A DNA stretch of 64,000 nucleotides. Origin: Prorocentrum cordatum (taxonomy: Eukaryota; Sar; Dinophyceae; Prorocentrales; Prorocentraceae). Positions 11,380 to 22,022 of this stretch are shown piece by piece. The stretch's first letter is position 1, and the number at the start of each line of letters is the position of its first letter. The notes beneath the pieces are model-generated. The model was not told the origin of the DNA. It saw only the letters and a program-made list of their open reading frames with translations, and did no database searches. The stretch covers positions 119,558 through 183,557 of the forward strand of contig CAUYUJ010019256.1 in assembly GCA_963575745.1 (NCBI GenBank). The letters are read 5' to 3'. Both the position numbers and the translations under genes were made by a program.

Positions 11380-11850
11380 GTTGTAGAGCCTGCTAAAAAG
11401 GGGTTCTAAGTGTGGAGGCCACTGCAGGCCTTCCACACTTAAAATCATTGTTTGCCAGGCCGCCACACAAAAAATCCTGTTGCAAAGACCGTTCCAATTG
11501 TTTGTAAGTGTAGATCCTATGCGCCGTTAAAACTAGCGAAATTCACAGGTTGTCCTAGCTTGTTCTTGCCTCCCCATATCAAAACACTGCTTTGTTTCAT
11601 GTGTTTCATTTGTTTGTTGTTTCCTATGTTCCTCTATCGCTCTCCTGGGCCCAAGGTGCCGCCACTGCAAGCCCCCTCACGCATGAAACCCGGTTGTAAG
11701 GCCGCCACAAGAGGAACCCAATGTGTACAGGCTGCTACAAAAGGATTCTACGTGTGGAAGCTATTGCAGACCCTCCACACTTAAAATCTTTTTTCTCCGG
11801 TCGCCAGAGAAGGACTAATTTAGCAAAGGCCGCTACACAAGGATGTGATA
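11380..11850 (-). repeat. Same hairpin repeat in reverse orientation
   Basis: The block order is that of 10055-11370 read backwards: CCTGGGCCCAAGGTGCCGCC, then GGCCGCCACAAGAGG, then CCTCCACACTTAAAATC. Stem pairs occur near 11406-11440 and 11750-11790. The array therefore changes orientation near 11.37 kb. Confidence 0.7.
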
Positions 11851-11964
11851 TGTAAATCATTTGCGCCATAATAGTAGCGACGGCTATCGGCATTCCTTGG
11901 TGATTCTCTGCTCTTCCCTATGCAAATGCAAGCGTTTGTTTTATGTTGTTTTTTTTGTTTACGG

Positions 11965-12177
11965 GTAAGATGCCGCTGCCCCATTGCTCTGCCTCTTGAA
12001 ATCCTTTACAACCAAAATCAAGCTGTAAATGGGTACACGTTGAATTTGATGGTGGGTTGACACATGGATTTTGAGTGCACGGGCTTTCAAATTGAATTTG
12101 AGTGTGTGGTTGTTCGGATTGGTTTCAATTGTAGGGAATCCTTGTTGCGACGCAGTGGGGCCGCGGAAGGTTACCAG
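11965..12177. mobile_element. GTAAG...TTACCAG inverted-repeat element 1
   Basis: A 213-bp unit with mirrored ends: the left end contains GGGTAAGATGCCGCTGCCCC, and the right end GGGGCCGCGGAAGGTTACCA. The interior is rich in TTCAAATTGAATTTGA-like segments. It starts with a donor-like GTAAG and ends with CAG. No reading frame of interest. Confidence 0.55.
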
Positions 12178-12410
12178 TAAAACAAGAGAAACATGAAACA
12201 ATGGAGAAGCGTGAGTTTTCAGAGAGAAAGCATGAGAACAACAAAAAAAATTGAAACACAACTAAAGAACACATGCTACTGCGAGTGTTTGTTTTATATG
12301 TTGCACCAACAAAAACGCTGACATTCATACGGGTTGATCATCAGTTGTTCTTGCGCTTCCTGATAAGAAGAACCTGGTGTTTCATGTGTGTCGTGTTTAT
12401 ACTTGTCCTG

Positions 12411-12652
12411 GTAAGCCTCCGCGGCCCCACGGCGCTGCCTCTGCAAACCCATTACAACCCACAATGAAGTTGCAAGTGCATTACAAGTTGATTTCGCTGG
12501 TGGGAATTTACACGTTAGATTTGGTTGCGTGGATTTCCAAATTGATTTTGAATGTACGAGTTTTCAGATGGATTTGGTTGTGCGGCTTTTCAAATTCCTT
12601 TTAATTGTAGGGAATATTGTGGCGGTGCCGTGGGGCCGAGGAAGCTTACCAG
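12411..12652. mobile_element. GTAAG...CTTACCAG inverted-repeat element 2
   Basis: A 242-bp unit. CTGGTAAGCCTCCGCGGCCC at the left is mirrored by GGGGCCGAGGAAGCTTACCA at the right. CTGGTAAG and CTTACCAG are exact reverse complements. The interior matches element 1. Confidence 0.65.
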
Positions 12653-12860
12653 GAAAAAGAGAAAAATAAACAAGAACAAGCGTTTGTTTTCTCACACGGA
12701 AGATGGGTAAACAATTGTGATGGTCAGCGTTTTGATTGGCGCAACAACTAAAAGCATGAACGGTCACATGTTTTCTTTAATTGTTTTCTCCGGTGTTTTT
12801 GTTGTTTTTCTTGTGAGCAGACAGGCGTCTGTATGTGTGTCATGTTTTCCTGCTATCTTG

Positions 12861-13044
12861 GTAAGCCTCCGCGGTCCCACTGCTCTTTCTTTGGAAGTCC
12901 ATTACAATGAAAATCAAAATGTAATTGAACACAGTGATTCTAAGTGTGGTGATATTCAAATTGAACTTGGTTGTGGAAACTTTCAAATTGGTTTTAATTG
13001 TTGAGATCTCAGTGGCAGGGCTGTGGAAAAACTACACTTGAAAG
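12861..13044. mobile_element. GTAAG inverted-repeat element 3 (right end decayed)
   Basis: The left end TTGGTAAGCCTCCGCGGTCC and the interior match elements 1 and 2. The right arm has diverged and no TTACCAG is left. Confidence 0.5.
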
Positions 13045-13787
13045 ATGTGAACATGTGCAACAAACGGTACATGTAGGAAAAAACAGAAAACATTTGGTTA
13101 TAATCGCACGAACGGCGGGTCCTATTGGGACCCCCCCATGACCCCCCTCCCACCCCCATCAGCTCCCCCATGACCCTCCCCAGGACATCCAGCCTTGGGT
13201 GGGGAAAGGATCAAAAGATCAAAGGGAAGGGGCCTCCCTCCAATGCAATGGTGACTTCGATTGCCACCTGGCTCCATTCATCTCGAGTTGACGAGCTTGG
13301 CGCGCCTAGGAGAGTCTTCTCTTTCTCCTCATCCCCCTTCTGCCCCTCACGTTTTCTGTTATCCTCGATCCTTCCTCCCCTATCCTTTCCTCACCTGCTC
13401 CCCCGCCTCATCCTGCAGCGTTGCCGCCCTTTCCTCCCTGGCTGCCAGGCTCAGCAGGACGGCTGCTCGAACGCCGTGTTGTATTTCTCCGACAGGCACT
13501 TGAGTTTGGGTTTGCTCTCGTCTCTGCAAGAGTCCCTCCGTCGGTTGTCAGGGTTCTGTAGTTCATGGCATTCGGATGGGATCATTGTGGCCCGTTCTCT
13601 GGAAGGCTTTGTCTGTGAAGGCCTTTCGTGCTGCGTCGAAGGTTCAAGCCAGAGTCAGCCAGAGTGGGCAGATTCATCTTCTCGTCGCGCGGATCGCTGC
13701 GGAGGTGCGTCGCTCGTCGCGGAGGAGTCGGGGCCCGCAGATCCAGGAAGTTGCGCCACGCAGCGCTGCCCATCCCCCAGGCGGGTG
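13045..13787. other. Unassigned sequence
   Basis: Pyrimidine-rich at 13315-13440. A long plus-strand frame covers this stretch but has no domain I recognise and runs into the CTTGGGGCC repeat. Confidence 0.5.
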
Positions 13788-14130
13788 AGGCCTGTCGGGG
13801 CCATCTCGGAGCTTTCTGGGGCCTTCCTTGGAGAAATCTTGGGCCATCTTGAGGCAACCTGGGCCACTGTGAGGAAATCGTGCGTGGGCCATCCTGGGCC
13901 TTCTTGGGCGATCTTAGGGGCACACTGTACGCTCTGGGAGCTATCTTGGGGCCTCTTCGGGGAATCTGGGCAGTGTTCAGGCCCTCTTGGGACATGTTGG
14001 CCGACCTGGGAGCAGAGCTTGGTCTCAAAGGGGGCAGCTTGGGCAGTGTCGCAACCCTCCTGGAGCCTCTGAGGACCATCCAGGGGCCCGTCGCCGAATC
14101 TCTTGGAGCGACGAGGCAGGAGACAAGCAT
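13788..14130 (+). repeat. CTTGGGGCC-type degenerate repeat, block 3
   Basis: Variants of CATCTTGGGGCCTTCTTGG, same family as 6.2 and 8.3 kb. Confidence 0.7.
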
Positions 14131-14990
14131 CGGGGGCAACGATAGGGGGGTACAGTGAGCGGCTTGAACAAGGAACACTAACTTTTCGAAAGGGGCCCCG
14201 CCGTTCCTTAGGCTTGCATGCGTTATTCATCGTCCCGTATACGTTCTTGATTAGTTATCGTTCCTCATGCGTTACTCCCTGGAGAAAAAAAGGGGCGACG
14301 TTCCTTGTTTATCGTTCCTTAGGTCAGGCCGATGGCGGCAGGCTCGGGGTGGAACGCATCGACCCCCATCGCCCGCTCCTCGCCGAGAGGGCCCCGATAG
14401 CCCAGCCCCGCCCAGGAATGTGCGGTGTTTCGCGCTCGGGGGCCCATTCTCGTGGATCTGTCGGCGATGCTTCGCCGCGCCCAGGCCGACGGTTCGCCCC
14501 CCGAGCCAGTCCCCCCCCGTGTCGCTGCCCCTCGAGATACTCGAGCACTTTTTTGATCCGCGGGTCGAGAGCGCACCTCTTCCGGTCGGAGCTGAGCGGG
14601 CCGCGCACAGCTTGAATTAACGAGAGGGGGGCAGAAAGAGGGGCCTCACATCAAGGCCAGGAGGGGGCACAGCCCCGGAATCAGGCGGTGCCGAAGACGA
14701 TGTGCTTGCAAAGGAACGCCTTGGACAGGAACCCGGGAAATGCTCGAACACACCACGTGTTCTCAATGTGTGTGCGGGCCCTCTCCGGGAGCCTCTCGGA
14801 GGATCGGACCACCTTGCCGCGCTCCTCTTGGGTCTCCCCTGGAGAGGCCTCGTGGTCCCTGCTGACCGTCGGGTGGCGTCCCTGTGTGAGCACTGGGGCA
14901 ACATAGCACGGCCAGTGGCGGAGAGTTCTTTCCCTGGATACGTTGACTTGGCGCCGCGAGCTCCCAAGTATGGACAGGAGGGGAGAGAAA
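14131..14990. other. Unassigned sequence
   Basis: GC-rich, with no gene or clear repeat. A GA microsatellite follows at 14991-15010. Confidence 0.5.
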
Positions 14991-15139
14991 GAGAGAGAGA
15001 GAGAGAGAGAAAAAAAAATGGAATGTGTGTTTGGATTGCGACTCTGATGAGGCGCGCGGCCTGTCAGAAGAGAGTGGTACGTAGTTATTTGGTAGCAACT
15101 TGTATCCAGCAAGCGTTCAGAACGGGCGCCAAGGTCTTG

Positions 15140-15510
15140 TGAGCAACCGCCCCGCCCCAGGCTACAGTCCCCAGGCTCCCATCCCTCCCCCTCATCCCGC
15201 GGCGCGTGTGACCGCACACGGCGCCTCCAGCAGCCTGCTTGCTGGGCAGGGTGGGAGAAGGATGATGCACTCCAACGAGGGGAGGGGGGGAGGTGGCCGG
15301 CAGCGGGCACGGACGGTGAGCCCAGCTGGGCTGCAGTCTGCGCTGCAGCGGCAGCAGATGTGTAGTCCCTGTCATCTCCCATGCTCCTCTGAGCTCCCAT
15401 CCCTCCCCCACTGTCCTGCGGCGCGTGCGACCGCACACGGCGCCTCCAGCAGCCTGCTTGCTGGGATGGATGGGAGAAGGAGGATGCACTCAAGGAGGGA
15501 GGGGGATCGG
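15140..15510. repeat. ~228-bp direct repeat, two copies and a partial third
   Basis: The block GGCGCCTCCAGCAGCCTGCT plus its flanks occurs near 15210 and 15440. A part of the unit (GAGGTGGCCGGCACGGGCAC) recurs near 15724-15795. Confidence 0.8.
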
Positions 15511-15524
15511 CGTCAGCCCAACAT

Positions 15525-15715
15525 ACTTCTACTATATGTGCGTCGCCCCCCCATGGGCGACGCGCGCACCGAGAAATCGTATAGTATATGCGTCGTGGCG
15601 GGCGCTTTCTGGCCACACCGCTCGGGAAAGGATAGACTACGAGACGGGTATACTATATGTTCGGGTCGGACGCGCGCCTCCAAGGAGGACATGTAGTATT
15701 AGTGTGTCCCTGTGC
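15525..15715. repeat. TATACTATATG palindromic cluster with hairpin
   Basis: Variants of ACTATATGTGCGTCG occur in both orientations near 15530, 15580 and 15650. A perfect 9-bp stem, GCGTCGCCC (15540-15548) and GGGCGACGC (15555-15563), has a 6-nt loop. Confidence 0.65.
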
Positions 15716-15899
15716 GTCCCAGGGGAGGTGGCCGGCACGGGCACGGCAAATGAGCCCAGCCAGTCTGAAGTCTGCGCTGCAGCAGCAGCAGCATGGCAGC
15801 GGCAAGCACGGATGCGCAAGGGCAGCGCGTGCAGTGCAAGCGCGGCGGGGAGGTCCTCGAAGGGTGGGCGGCCTCTCCCTGGCCGCGCGCTCGGCTGTG

Positions 15900-16000
15900 C
15901 AACTGAGAAAGAGATGGAGGGAGGGAGGGAGGGAGACGAGGGAACGAGAGAGAAAGAGAAAGAAAGAAAGAGAGAGGGAGGGAGGGGCCGAACTTCAGTC
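15900..16000. repeat. GA-rich low-complexity tract
   Basis: GAGGGAGGGA and GAAAGAGAGAG runs. Confidence 0.8.
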
Positions 16001-16130
16001 TCGTTCTCCGCATCCTCCTCCTCCCTGCGAAAGCCGTGGCGCTTTTGGTTGCTGGAACGCTCCCACGCTGAGAGAGGGTAGCCTGCTGTAGACAGGGCAA
16101 ACCAACTACCCATCCAGGAACCTGGGGGCT

Positions 16131-16640
16131 GTGTTCTCGCCACCATCTCCGTCTTTCGCCGAAGTTGAGCACCCACTTGCAACCCACAGAGTTATTCGTG
16201 ACGAGCATATCATTTCGGAAGACCGTCTGGATAGGATATACCAACATGTGCACCGCCAAGCTCTTGGTCTGTGTTCCGAGAAGCCTCCTCCTGGGAACCC
16301 CTTCGACTGGAAGTTGCCCTCCGATCACGCTCCTGTTTGTCTCGTTCTATGCCCGTCTGGTCCCCCAAGCTCTCCAAGGATCCCCTCGTGGCTCGCAAAG
16401 CACTCGGGAATGCCCTGCTGTCTCTCGGATCCGAGCTGATAAGCGCAGGCCCTTTCATGATGACCCCTAGGACGCCCTCGCAGAACTCAGAGACCTTCCA
16501 CATGCCTCGTCTCAGGCCCGAAAGGCTCGCTCGGACCGGCGGCGAGGAGCATGGGGCCGTCTGGGCCTCGTGATGGGTGCTCTGGAAGCTGCCCGGTCCG
16601 GGGAAAAGCTGCGCCAAAGAGAAGAACAACTCCCGGGCCA
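16131..16640 (+). pseudogene. LINE endonuclease C-terminus, fossil
   Basis: Fragment of an exonuclease-endonuclease-phosphatase (APE-type) domain from a non-LTR retrotransposon. The open frame 16131-16439 has a DRLDRIY segment, then SDHAPV at residues 64-69 (nt 16320-16337; the catalytic Asp-His pair of the family), then IPSWLAKH, typical of the step out of the domain. The match continues in the +1 frame (RADKRRPFHDDP, stop at 16468, then DALAELRDLPHASSQARKAR), as expected for the endonuclease-RT linker. The N-terminal half and the RT are absent. The frame change and stop show it is dead. Confidence 0.65.
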
Positions 16641-17090
16641 GGGTCACGTCTGGCAACGCCCGAAGAGAAGAGCAGCTCACAGCGGGCGCCGCTGCGGGCT
16701 GCGCCGGCCGATGCCGCCGCCGATCTGCACGGAGATCGTACCACGGACGAAGCCGAGCTCGCAGGACTGCCTGGTTGCGGGGGCTCCTCTTCTTTCTTCT
16801 CTTCCCCCTCTTCCCCCTCCACCTCCCTGCTAATCCTCTTCCTCATCATCTCCCGTTCCGTGCGCATCCTCCTGCTCCTCAGCCGAGGACCGTCGCATAC
16901 GTGTGACGGCGATCGTCCTGTCTCGCCGAGTTGGGTGTCGACCAGGCCGATGGTGCGAGGGCGCCCAAGAAGGGCTTGCAGAGAAGCGAGAAACAACAGG
17001 ACAGCACCACGACCGGAGAGTCCTCTTCCTCAATTCTCGAGGATCGAGTTTAATTGAATTCGGTTGGCCCTCCTAAGACCTCTGGGAACC
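16641..17090. other. Unassigned sequence
   Basis: Possibly decayed linker of the LINE fragment just upstream. No motif is visible. Confidence 0.4.
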
Positions 17091-17440
17091 TCCTCCTCCT
17101 CCTCGTCCTCCTCCTCCTCCTCGTCCGCCTCCTCCTCCTCGTCCGCCTCCTCCTCCTCCGCCTCCTCCTCCTCCTCATGCTCGTTTTTGGCGTTCCTGGG
17201 GACTGAATGCCTCAGGAGGCCTCTGCTGACATCTGGGACCTTCCTCATCCTCCTCCTCCACTCCCCTGTCTCTCCAACTCCCCCTCCTCCTCCTCCGACT
17301 CCCCTCCAACTCCTTCTCCTCCTCTTCTCCTCCTATTTCTCCTCCTCCTCCTCCTCCTCCGTCCTTGTGTTCATCGCCAGTCTGCTCCTTGTTATCTTGT
17401 CCTTATGCCCATCCCTCCTCCACCCCTCTTCCTTATGAAT
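17091..17440. repeat. CCT/CTC microsatellite
   Basis: Long imperfect CCT/CTC tracts at 17091-17180 and 17245-17365. They abut the minus-oriented higher-order repeat at 17441 at the position where plus copies at 55-57 kb carry GGA tracts. Confidence 0.85.
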
Positions 17441-18100
17441 AACTCCTCGCTGTCGCGCCCCCAGACATGTTGGCAGGGCGGACCGGGCGGTTCGCTTGAG
17501 ACTCCCTCCCCATATGTACGCCTGAAGCTTGAAAATTGCAGAGGGGGAGTCGTTCCTGAGAGTGTGGCTCTCGCGTTAGCGCCACGCACACCCGTCTTGT
17601 TAAACGTATGCAGCCGCCTCAAGGACGCAGGGCGGACCGAGCGGTTCGCTTGAGACTTCCCCCCATATACACGCCTGAAGCTTGAACGCTGCAGGGGGGA
17701 AGGCGTTTCTGAGAGTGTGGCTCTCGCATTAGCGCCACGCACCGCACACTCGTCATATTAAATAAACATATACAGCCGTCTCAAGGACGGAGGGCGGGCG
17801 GTGTTCAGATGTGTGGTTCTCGCACTAGTCAGGGGCAGCGATAAGGGGGGGTAGGCACAGGGGGGGGATAGGCATCGACCCCGATTCGCCCATTGATCGC
17901 CGACAGGGACCCGATAGCCCCAACCCGCCCAGGAAGGTGCGGACTCATTATCAGGGGCAGAGATCGCCGATCTATCGGCGGTGTATCGCCGATTCCAGGT
18001 CGACGGCTCCTGTTTCAAGAGGTGGTTCTTGCCCGAGCGCCGCGCACGTTCGCCTTGAAAGTCTGCAGCAGCTTTCAAAAATACACCGTCGAAGTCCCAG
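17441..18100 (-). repeat. 83-bp repeat and core of the 54-57 kb higher-order repeat, minus copy
   Basis: Read on the minus strand this gives the core edge, then tandem GCGAGAGCCACA...CCGTGAAAC units as at 54.1-56.6 kb. GTGTGGCTCTCGCG and GTGTGGCTCTCGCA mark successive units near 17562 and 17718. Confidence 0.75.
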
Positions 18101-18288
18101 GAATGTTGTTTTGGCAGGGGTTAGCATTGTCAAGACTTAACAGTCACCTTGATCCGCGGTGGTAAAGGCCCAGGCGCTGGTGCTCTGGTATGAATTCAGA
18201 TTCTCAGGGTGCAACATTCACGTCGGCTTGCGACACTGAAGTCCCAGGAATCGTGTCTTGGTCGAATTGAGAATCAGCTGACGGTTGT

Positions 18289-18370
18289 CTTCCAATGCGG
18301 CATTTCTTGCAACGGAGAGATCTTGCAGGCTTCCAATGCGGCATTTCTTGCAACGGAGAGATCTTGCAGG
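18289..18370. repeat. 41-bp perfect tandem duplication
   Basis: The unit starting CTTCCAATGCGGCATTTCTT at 18289 is repeated exactly at 18330. Confidence 0.95.
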
Positions 18371-18424
18371 GCCTTATGAAGAGGGAGTTTGGAGGGAGGG
18401 TTCATTGTAGCATCGTTGATGCGT

Positions 18425-18605
18425 CTTCGGTGTACATGGGTCCTCCTCCACCACTTCCTCCTCTCGGCTTTGTGCTCTTCGTCCTCATCCTCTCGTACTT
18501 CTGCTCCTCCTTCATCCTGGTCATCATCGTCTCCGTCATCTTCCCTCTCCCCCTCATCCTTCCTTTCTCCTCTCCGTGCCCATTATCCTCCCTTTGTCTC
18601 TCTTC
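18425..18605. repeat. Pyrimidine-rich low-complexity tract
   Basis: TCC/CTC-rich sequence with no gene signature. Confidence 0.7.
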
Positions 18606-18913
18606 AGTGACCTCTGCCGCGGCGTTCAGACTGGGAGACTCGAGTGGAGGGAGAAGGTGGCTGCGAGGCGATGGAGAGGGAGGAGGGAAGCTATGCCACC
18701 CCGAGGGGCGCGAAGATACGTAATGGCACTTCGCGCGTCGCCGTCCGGGCCCGAGCGGCTGTCCTTCTCCAAGGGGGGGGGCGGCGCGGGGGGGGGGCGA
18801 AGAGAGCCGCGCGTCGAGCATCTCGGGGCGCTGTGCACGAAGCGAAGTGACCCAGGGGAGGGGAGCGGCTAGAGGAGGAAGAGGGAGGAGGGAGCGGAAG
18901 GAGGAGCAGGAGG
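18606..18913. other. Purine-rich unassigned sequence
   Basis: GGA/GGG-rich. Open frames on both strands are Arg- or Pro-rich with no recognisable domain. Confidence 0.5.
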
Positions 18914-19003
18914 AGGAGGACGGGGGAGCCATGGTGTCGCACTCGCTCGGCTGCAGAGCGGAGGACGGGGGAGCCACGGTGCTGCACTCGCTCGGCTGCA
19001 GAG
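18914..19003. repeat. 45-bp tandem duplication
   Basis: GACGGGGGAGCC at 18919 and 18964 marks two nearly identical units. Confidence 0.9.
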
Positions 19004-19419
19004 CTCCGCTCCCCCCCCCCCCGCAGCGCATGCCCCAGGCATGGTGACGAGTCCGTGCGCCCCCGGTGCGGCGCGCCTGCCCCCCACCGGCAGCCGCGCG
19101 GGGCCTCCCATCGACGCTGCTCGTGGCGCGACGTTCCGTTTATGGACAAGTGCCATCGCAGCAGTTTGATGCTTCGTCGTTTGCCAGCACCCGTCGCGCG
19201 CGCGAAAACATGTTGCATTCGGAGTCCACACGTCTTGCCCGACACGCGCCCTGGTGCCCCGTCCGCTTGAGACACGCAGGAGCATCCAGAGGCTCGTCGA
19301 AAAGGAGTGGGCAATGGAAAGAGCACCCCATCCCGATCTGAGAGCTGCACGGGGAATCATGCACGGCGCGTCGCAAGAAGGCCGCTTGAGGCGGCACGGC
19401 GATTACAGGCGTAAGGCGT
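19004..19419. other. Unassigned sequence
   Basis: No recognised gene on either strand. Confidence 0.5.
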
Positions 19420-19790
19420 CGCTCCGCTGGATCTCCCAGGTGTTAAACATCATACGACAGCTGCCCAGCGGGCAGCGACCAAGGAAGGAGCGATAGTTTG
19501 GGTACGCGTAGGATCGCATTCCGCTGGATCTCCCAGGATCCTTCAAAAACTCCGATCGTTGCGCGGTCGACAGCGCCTACAGAGAGGGGAAGAACAGTTA
19601 CAGCTTGGATCTGCGCACAACCGCCCTCCGCTGGACCTTCCAGGAGACCACGAAGGTGCCGACAGTTGCGCGGCTGGCGGCGCCCGAGAACCAGGGCAAC
19701 AGTTTGGGCCGAACGGTGTAGGATACCAGGTCGCTGGGCCTGCTAGCAACTCACAGTGGTGCAGTCGGCAGCGCCCAGGGAGGGAAATCA
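19420..19790. repeat. 94-107-bp degenerate tandem repeat, four units
   Basis: CGCTGGATCTCCCAGG variants at about 19427, 19521, 19628 and 19731, each followed by a GTTGCGCGG...CAGCGCC block and a GGGTACGCGTAGGAT-like end. Confidence 0.75.
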
Positions 19791-19849
19791 TCGAATGGCC
19801 TTCGGCCAAAAAAACCCGCCACCGCGCGCGCGCGCGGGTCGGGGACAGG

Positions 19850-20180
19850 AGGCCTCTCGGGAGGCTCTTTGGGGTCTCTACGGGGACCTCTCGGGGGCCT
19901 CTCGGAGGCATCTGTAGTGTTTTTGGGGGCCTCTTAGTGAGAGTCTCGAGGGCTTCTGGGGGCTTCTCGGAGGACCTCACTATCATTTTGAGAGTGGAGG
20001 GGTCGACTGGCCATTCAATTGTCCCCTGCGGGACCCCTCTTCTGACTGGCCTGGGGGCCTCCGGGGCCATCTTAGGGGCCTCCTGGGCCGTCTTAATGCT
20101 CTCTTGGGCAGTCTTGGGGCGATCTTTGGGGCCTCTGGGGCCGTCTTGGGTCCTCTTGGCCCTTCCTGGGGAGTAGGGAG
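19850..20180 (+). repeat. CTTGGGGCC-type degenerate repeat, block 4
   Basis: Variants of TCTCGGGGGCCTCTTGGGG, same family as the earlier blocks. Confidence 0.7.
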
Positions 20181-20249
20181 CTGGAGAAGGCATAACACTA
20201 ACACGTTTCAGGAACTAGCGAAATCCGTGTTTGGGGCGTGCATTTGGGA

Positions 20250-20970
20250 CCGCCGACCGACACGCCGAGCCCCAGTGGCCACGCACCTCGGAGTGAGGTG
20301 TTTGCCGGGGCTGCGGGGAGGGAGGGGGAGGGGACAGAGACGGCGGAGGACGAGGAGGAGGAGGACGAGGAGGAGGAGGAGGAGGAGGAGGAGGACCGTC
20401 GCCGAGCCCCGGTGGCCACGCACCCCAAAGGTTGCGAGGAGGGAGGGGGCGGGGGCAGGAGGATTACCAAACTCGCTATACGTTGAAAAGGTTTGAAGAT
20501 GAGGCGGCCGTCGGAGCAATACTGGAGACTGTGAAACTGCGACAAGGAGAAGAGTTCGACTGTGAAGATCCATTATGAACCCCACACAGGGCAGGCCGCA
20601 GCCTCAAAGCAAAGGGCATGGCAGAAACTCATCGGCCAATGGCGGAGGGTGCGGGAGGTGAGGGTGCAGAAGAAAACTCTGGAGACTGCCTGGCCGCGTA
20701 GCGATATGTGGACAAAAAAGGAGGAAGAGGAGGAGGAGGAGGAGGAGGAGGAGGAGGACGAGGCGGAGGACCGTCGCCGAGCCCAGGTGGCCACGCACTC
20801 CAGAGCCTGCGAGGAGGGACGGGGGAGGGGACGCGGAGGAGGAGAATGAGGGGGAGGAGGAGGGGGAGGAGGAGGAGGAGGAGGAGGAGGAGGAGGAGGA
20901 GGAGGAGGAGGAGGAAGTGGAGGAGGAGGAGGAGGAGGAAGAGGAGGAGGAGGAGGAGGAAGAGGAAGAG
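20250..20970. repeat. GGA microsatellites joined by a GTGGCCACGCACC block
   Basis: The block CCGAGCCCCGGTGGCCACGC occurs near 20263, 20403 and 20775. GGA tracts lie at 20342-20393, 20718-20759 and 20841-20970. In copies 2 and 3 a tract directly precedes the block; in copy 1 it does not. Confidence 0.8.
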
Positions 20971-21239
20971 GCGTCCCATTGCCCCCTCTTGGCAGGACCC
21001 GCTGCGCCGTCTGGTGGCCCGCGGGGGCTTCGCCGACAGCCAGCCGCGGTGCGGGAAGCTGCGGCCGATGCCCGTGAGCCTGGACAGCTGCTGACCGCAG
21101 GGCGCAGGCCCACGGCGACTACTCGAGGAACAGGTACAGTCAGCCCGGATCAGTAGGTCGACCCTGCCAAATCAAGGGTACCCTTATGTCCTGTGTCTCG
21201 CGGCCCGTGCCTCCTACATTCCTATGGCAATGTGGCCCC
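20971..21239. other. Unassigned sequence
   Basis: Nothing recognised. Confidence 0.5.
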
Positions 21240-21440
21240 CAGAAGGGTCTTGTGTCCTCTCGCGTGTCCTCTCCAATCAAGTCCGACTGAAGCGCCATGA
21301 ACGTAAACTTGCGCAGGTCCGCGCTGATTTGTTGGACCAGCGTTGGACCCCCCGTTCTGGCGCGCGGAGCGCGCCACGTACTGCGCTGGAGGCGCAACCA
21401 GGGGGCTCCGGCACCGATCCGAGGAATCCGCACGAGCTCT
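21240..21440 (-). repeat. Composite dispersed repeat, partial copy
   Basis: CATGAACGTAAAC, GCGCAGGTCCGCGC and GGCGCGCGGAGCGCGCC keep the order seen in the minus copy near 29130-29260. Confidence 0.45.
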
Positions 21441-22019
21441 GCAAGTGCATGCTTATGCCATTGCCTGTTCCTCGAAATCCCCTCGACAAGATTCACCGCA
21501 CAAGTGTGTTTTGCAGTTCTCTTGTCGATATGATGTTCTGAGTTTAGGTAACATGTCGTGCCATATACTTGTTGGCGCCCACCCCCTCCAATGTCGGTCA
21601 TCGTGGAACTTCCGAGTCACACCCGCTCAGACCGCGTTTCACCCTGCTTCGATGCTGGAGGGAGGTGACGTTGAAAGGGTGACTGGGGGCGACATTGAAG
21701 GAGGCGTCAACCGTTTTTGAAGTCAACATTGTGGAGGACTGTAGTTCGTCAACCTTCATCACCTCAGCCGTCATCATCGTCGTCGTCGGGATCACCGAGG
21801 CGGCGAGGATGCCGACTCTGTCTCTCTTAGCGTTGATCTGCATATCTTGAGTAGTGGATTGATGTGGCCTGTCTTATGTTTCCGTCCTCCTCGTCCATGT
21901 CGCGTGAATCAGCCACTTATGTTTGTTCGCATCCTTGTTCAGCTTGTACAAGCTATTCCCCAAACAGTGCTCGCACGTAGGGGTTCTTAGGTCTCCTCTA
22001 AGGAACTGGGCTGGTGCGG
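21441..22019. other. Unassigned sequence
   Basis: No gene or clear repeat. Confidence 0.5.
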
Positions 22020-22022
22020 CAA

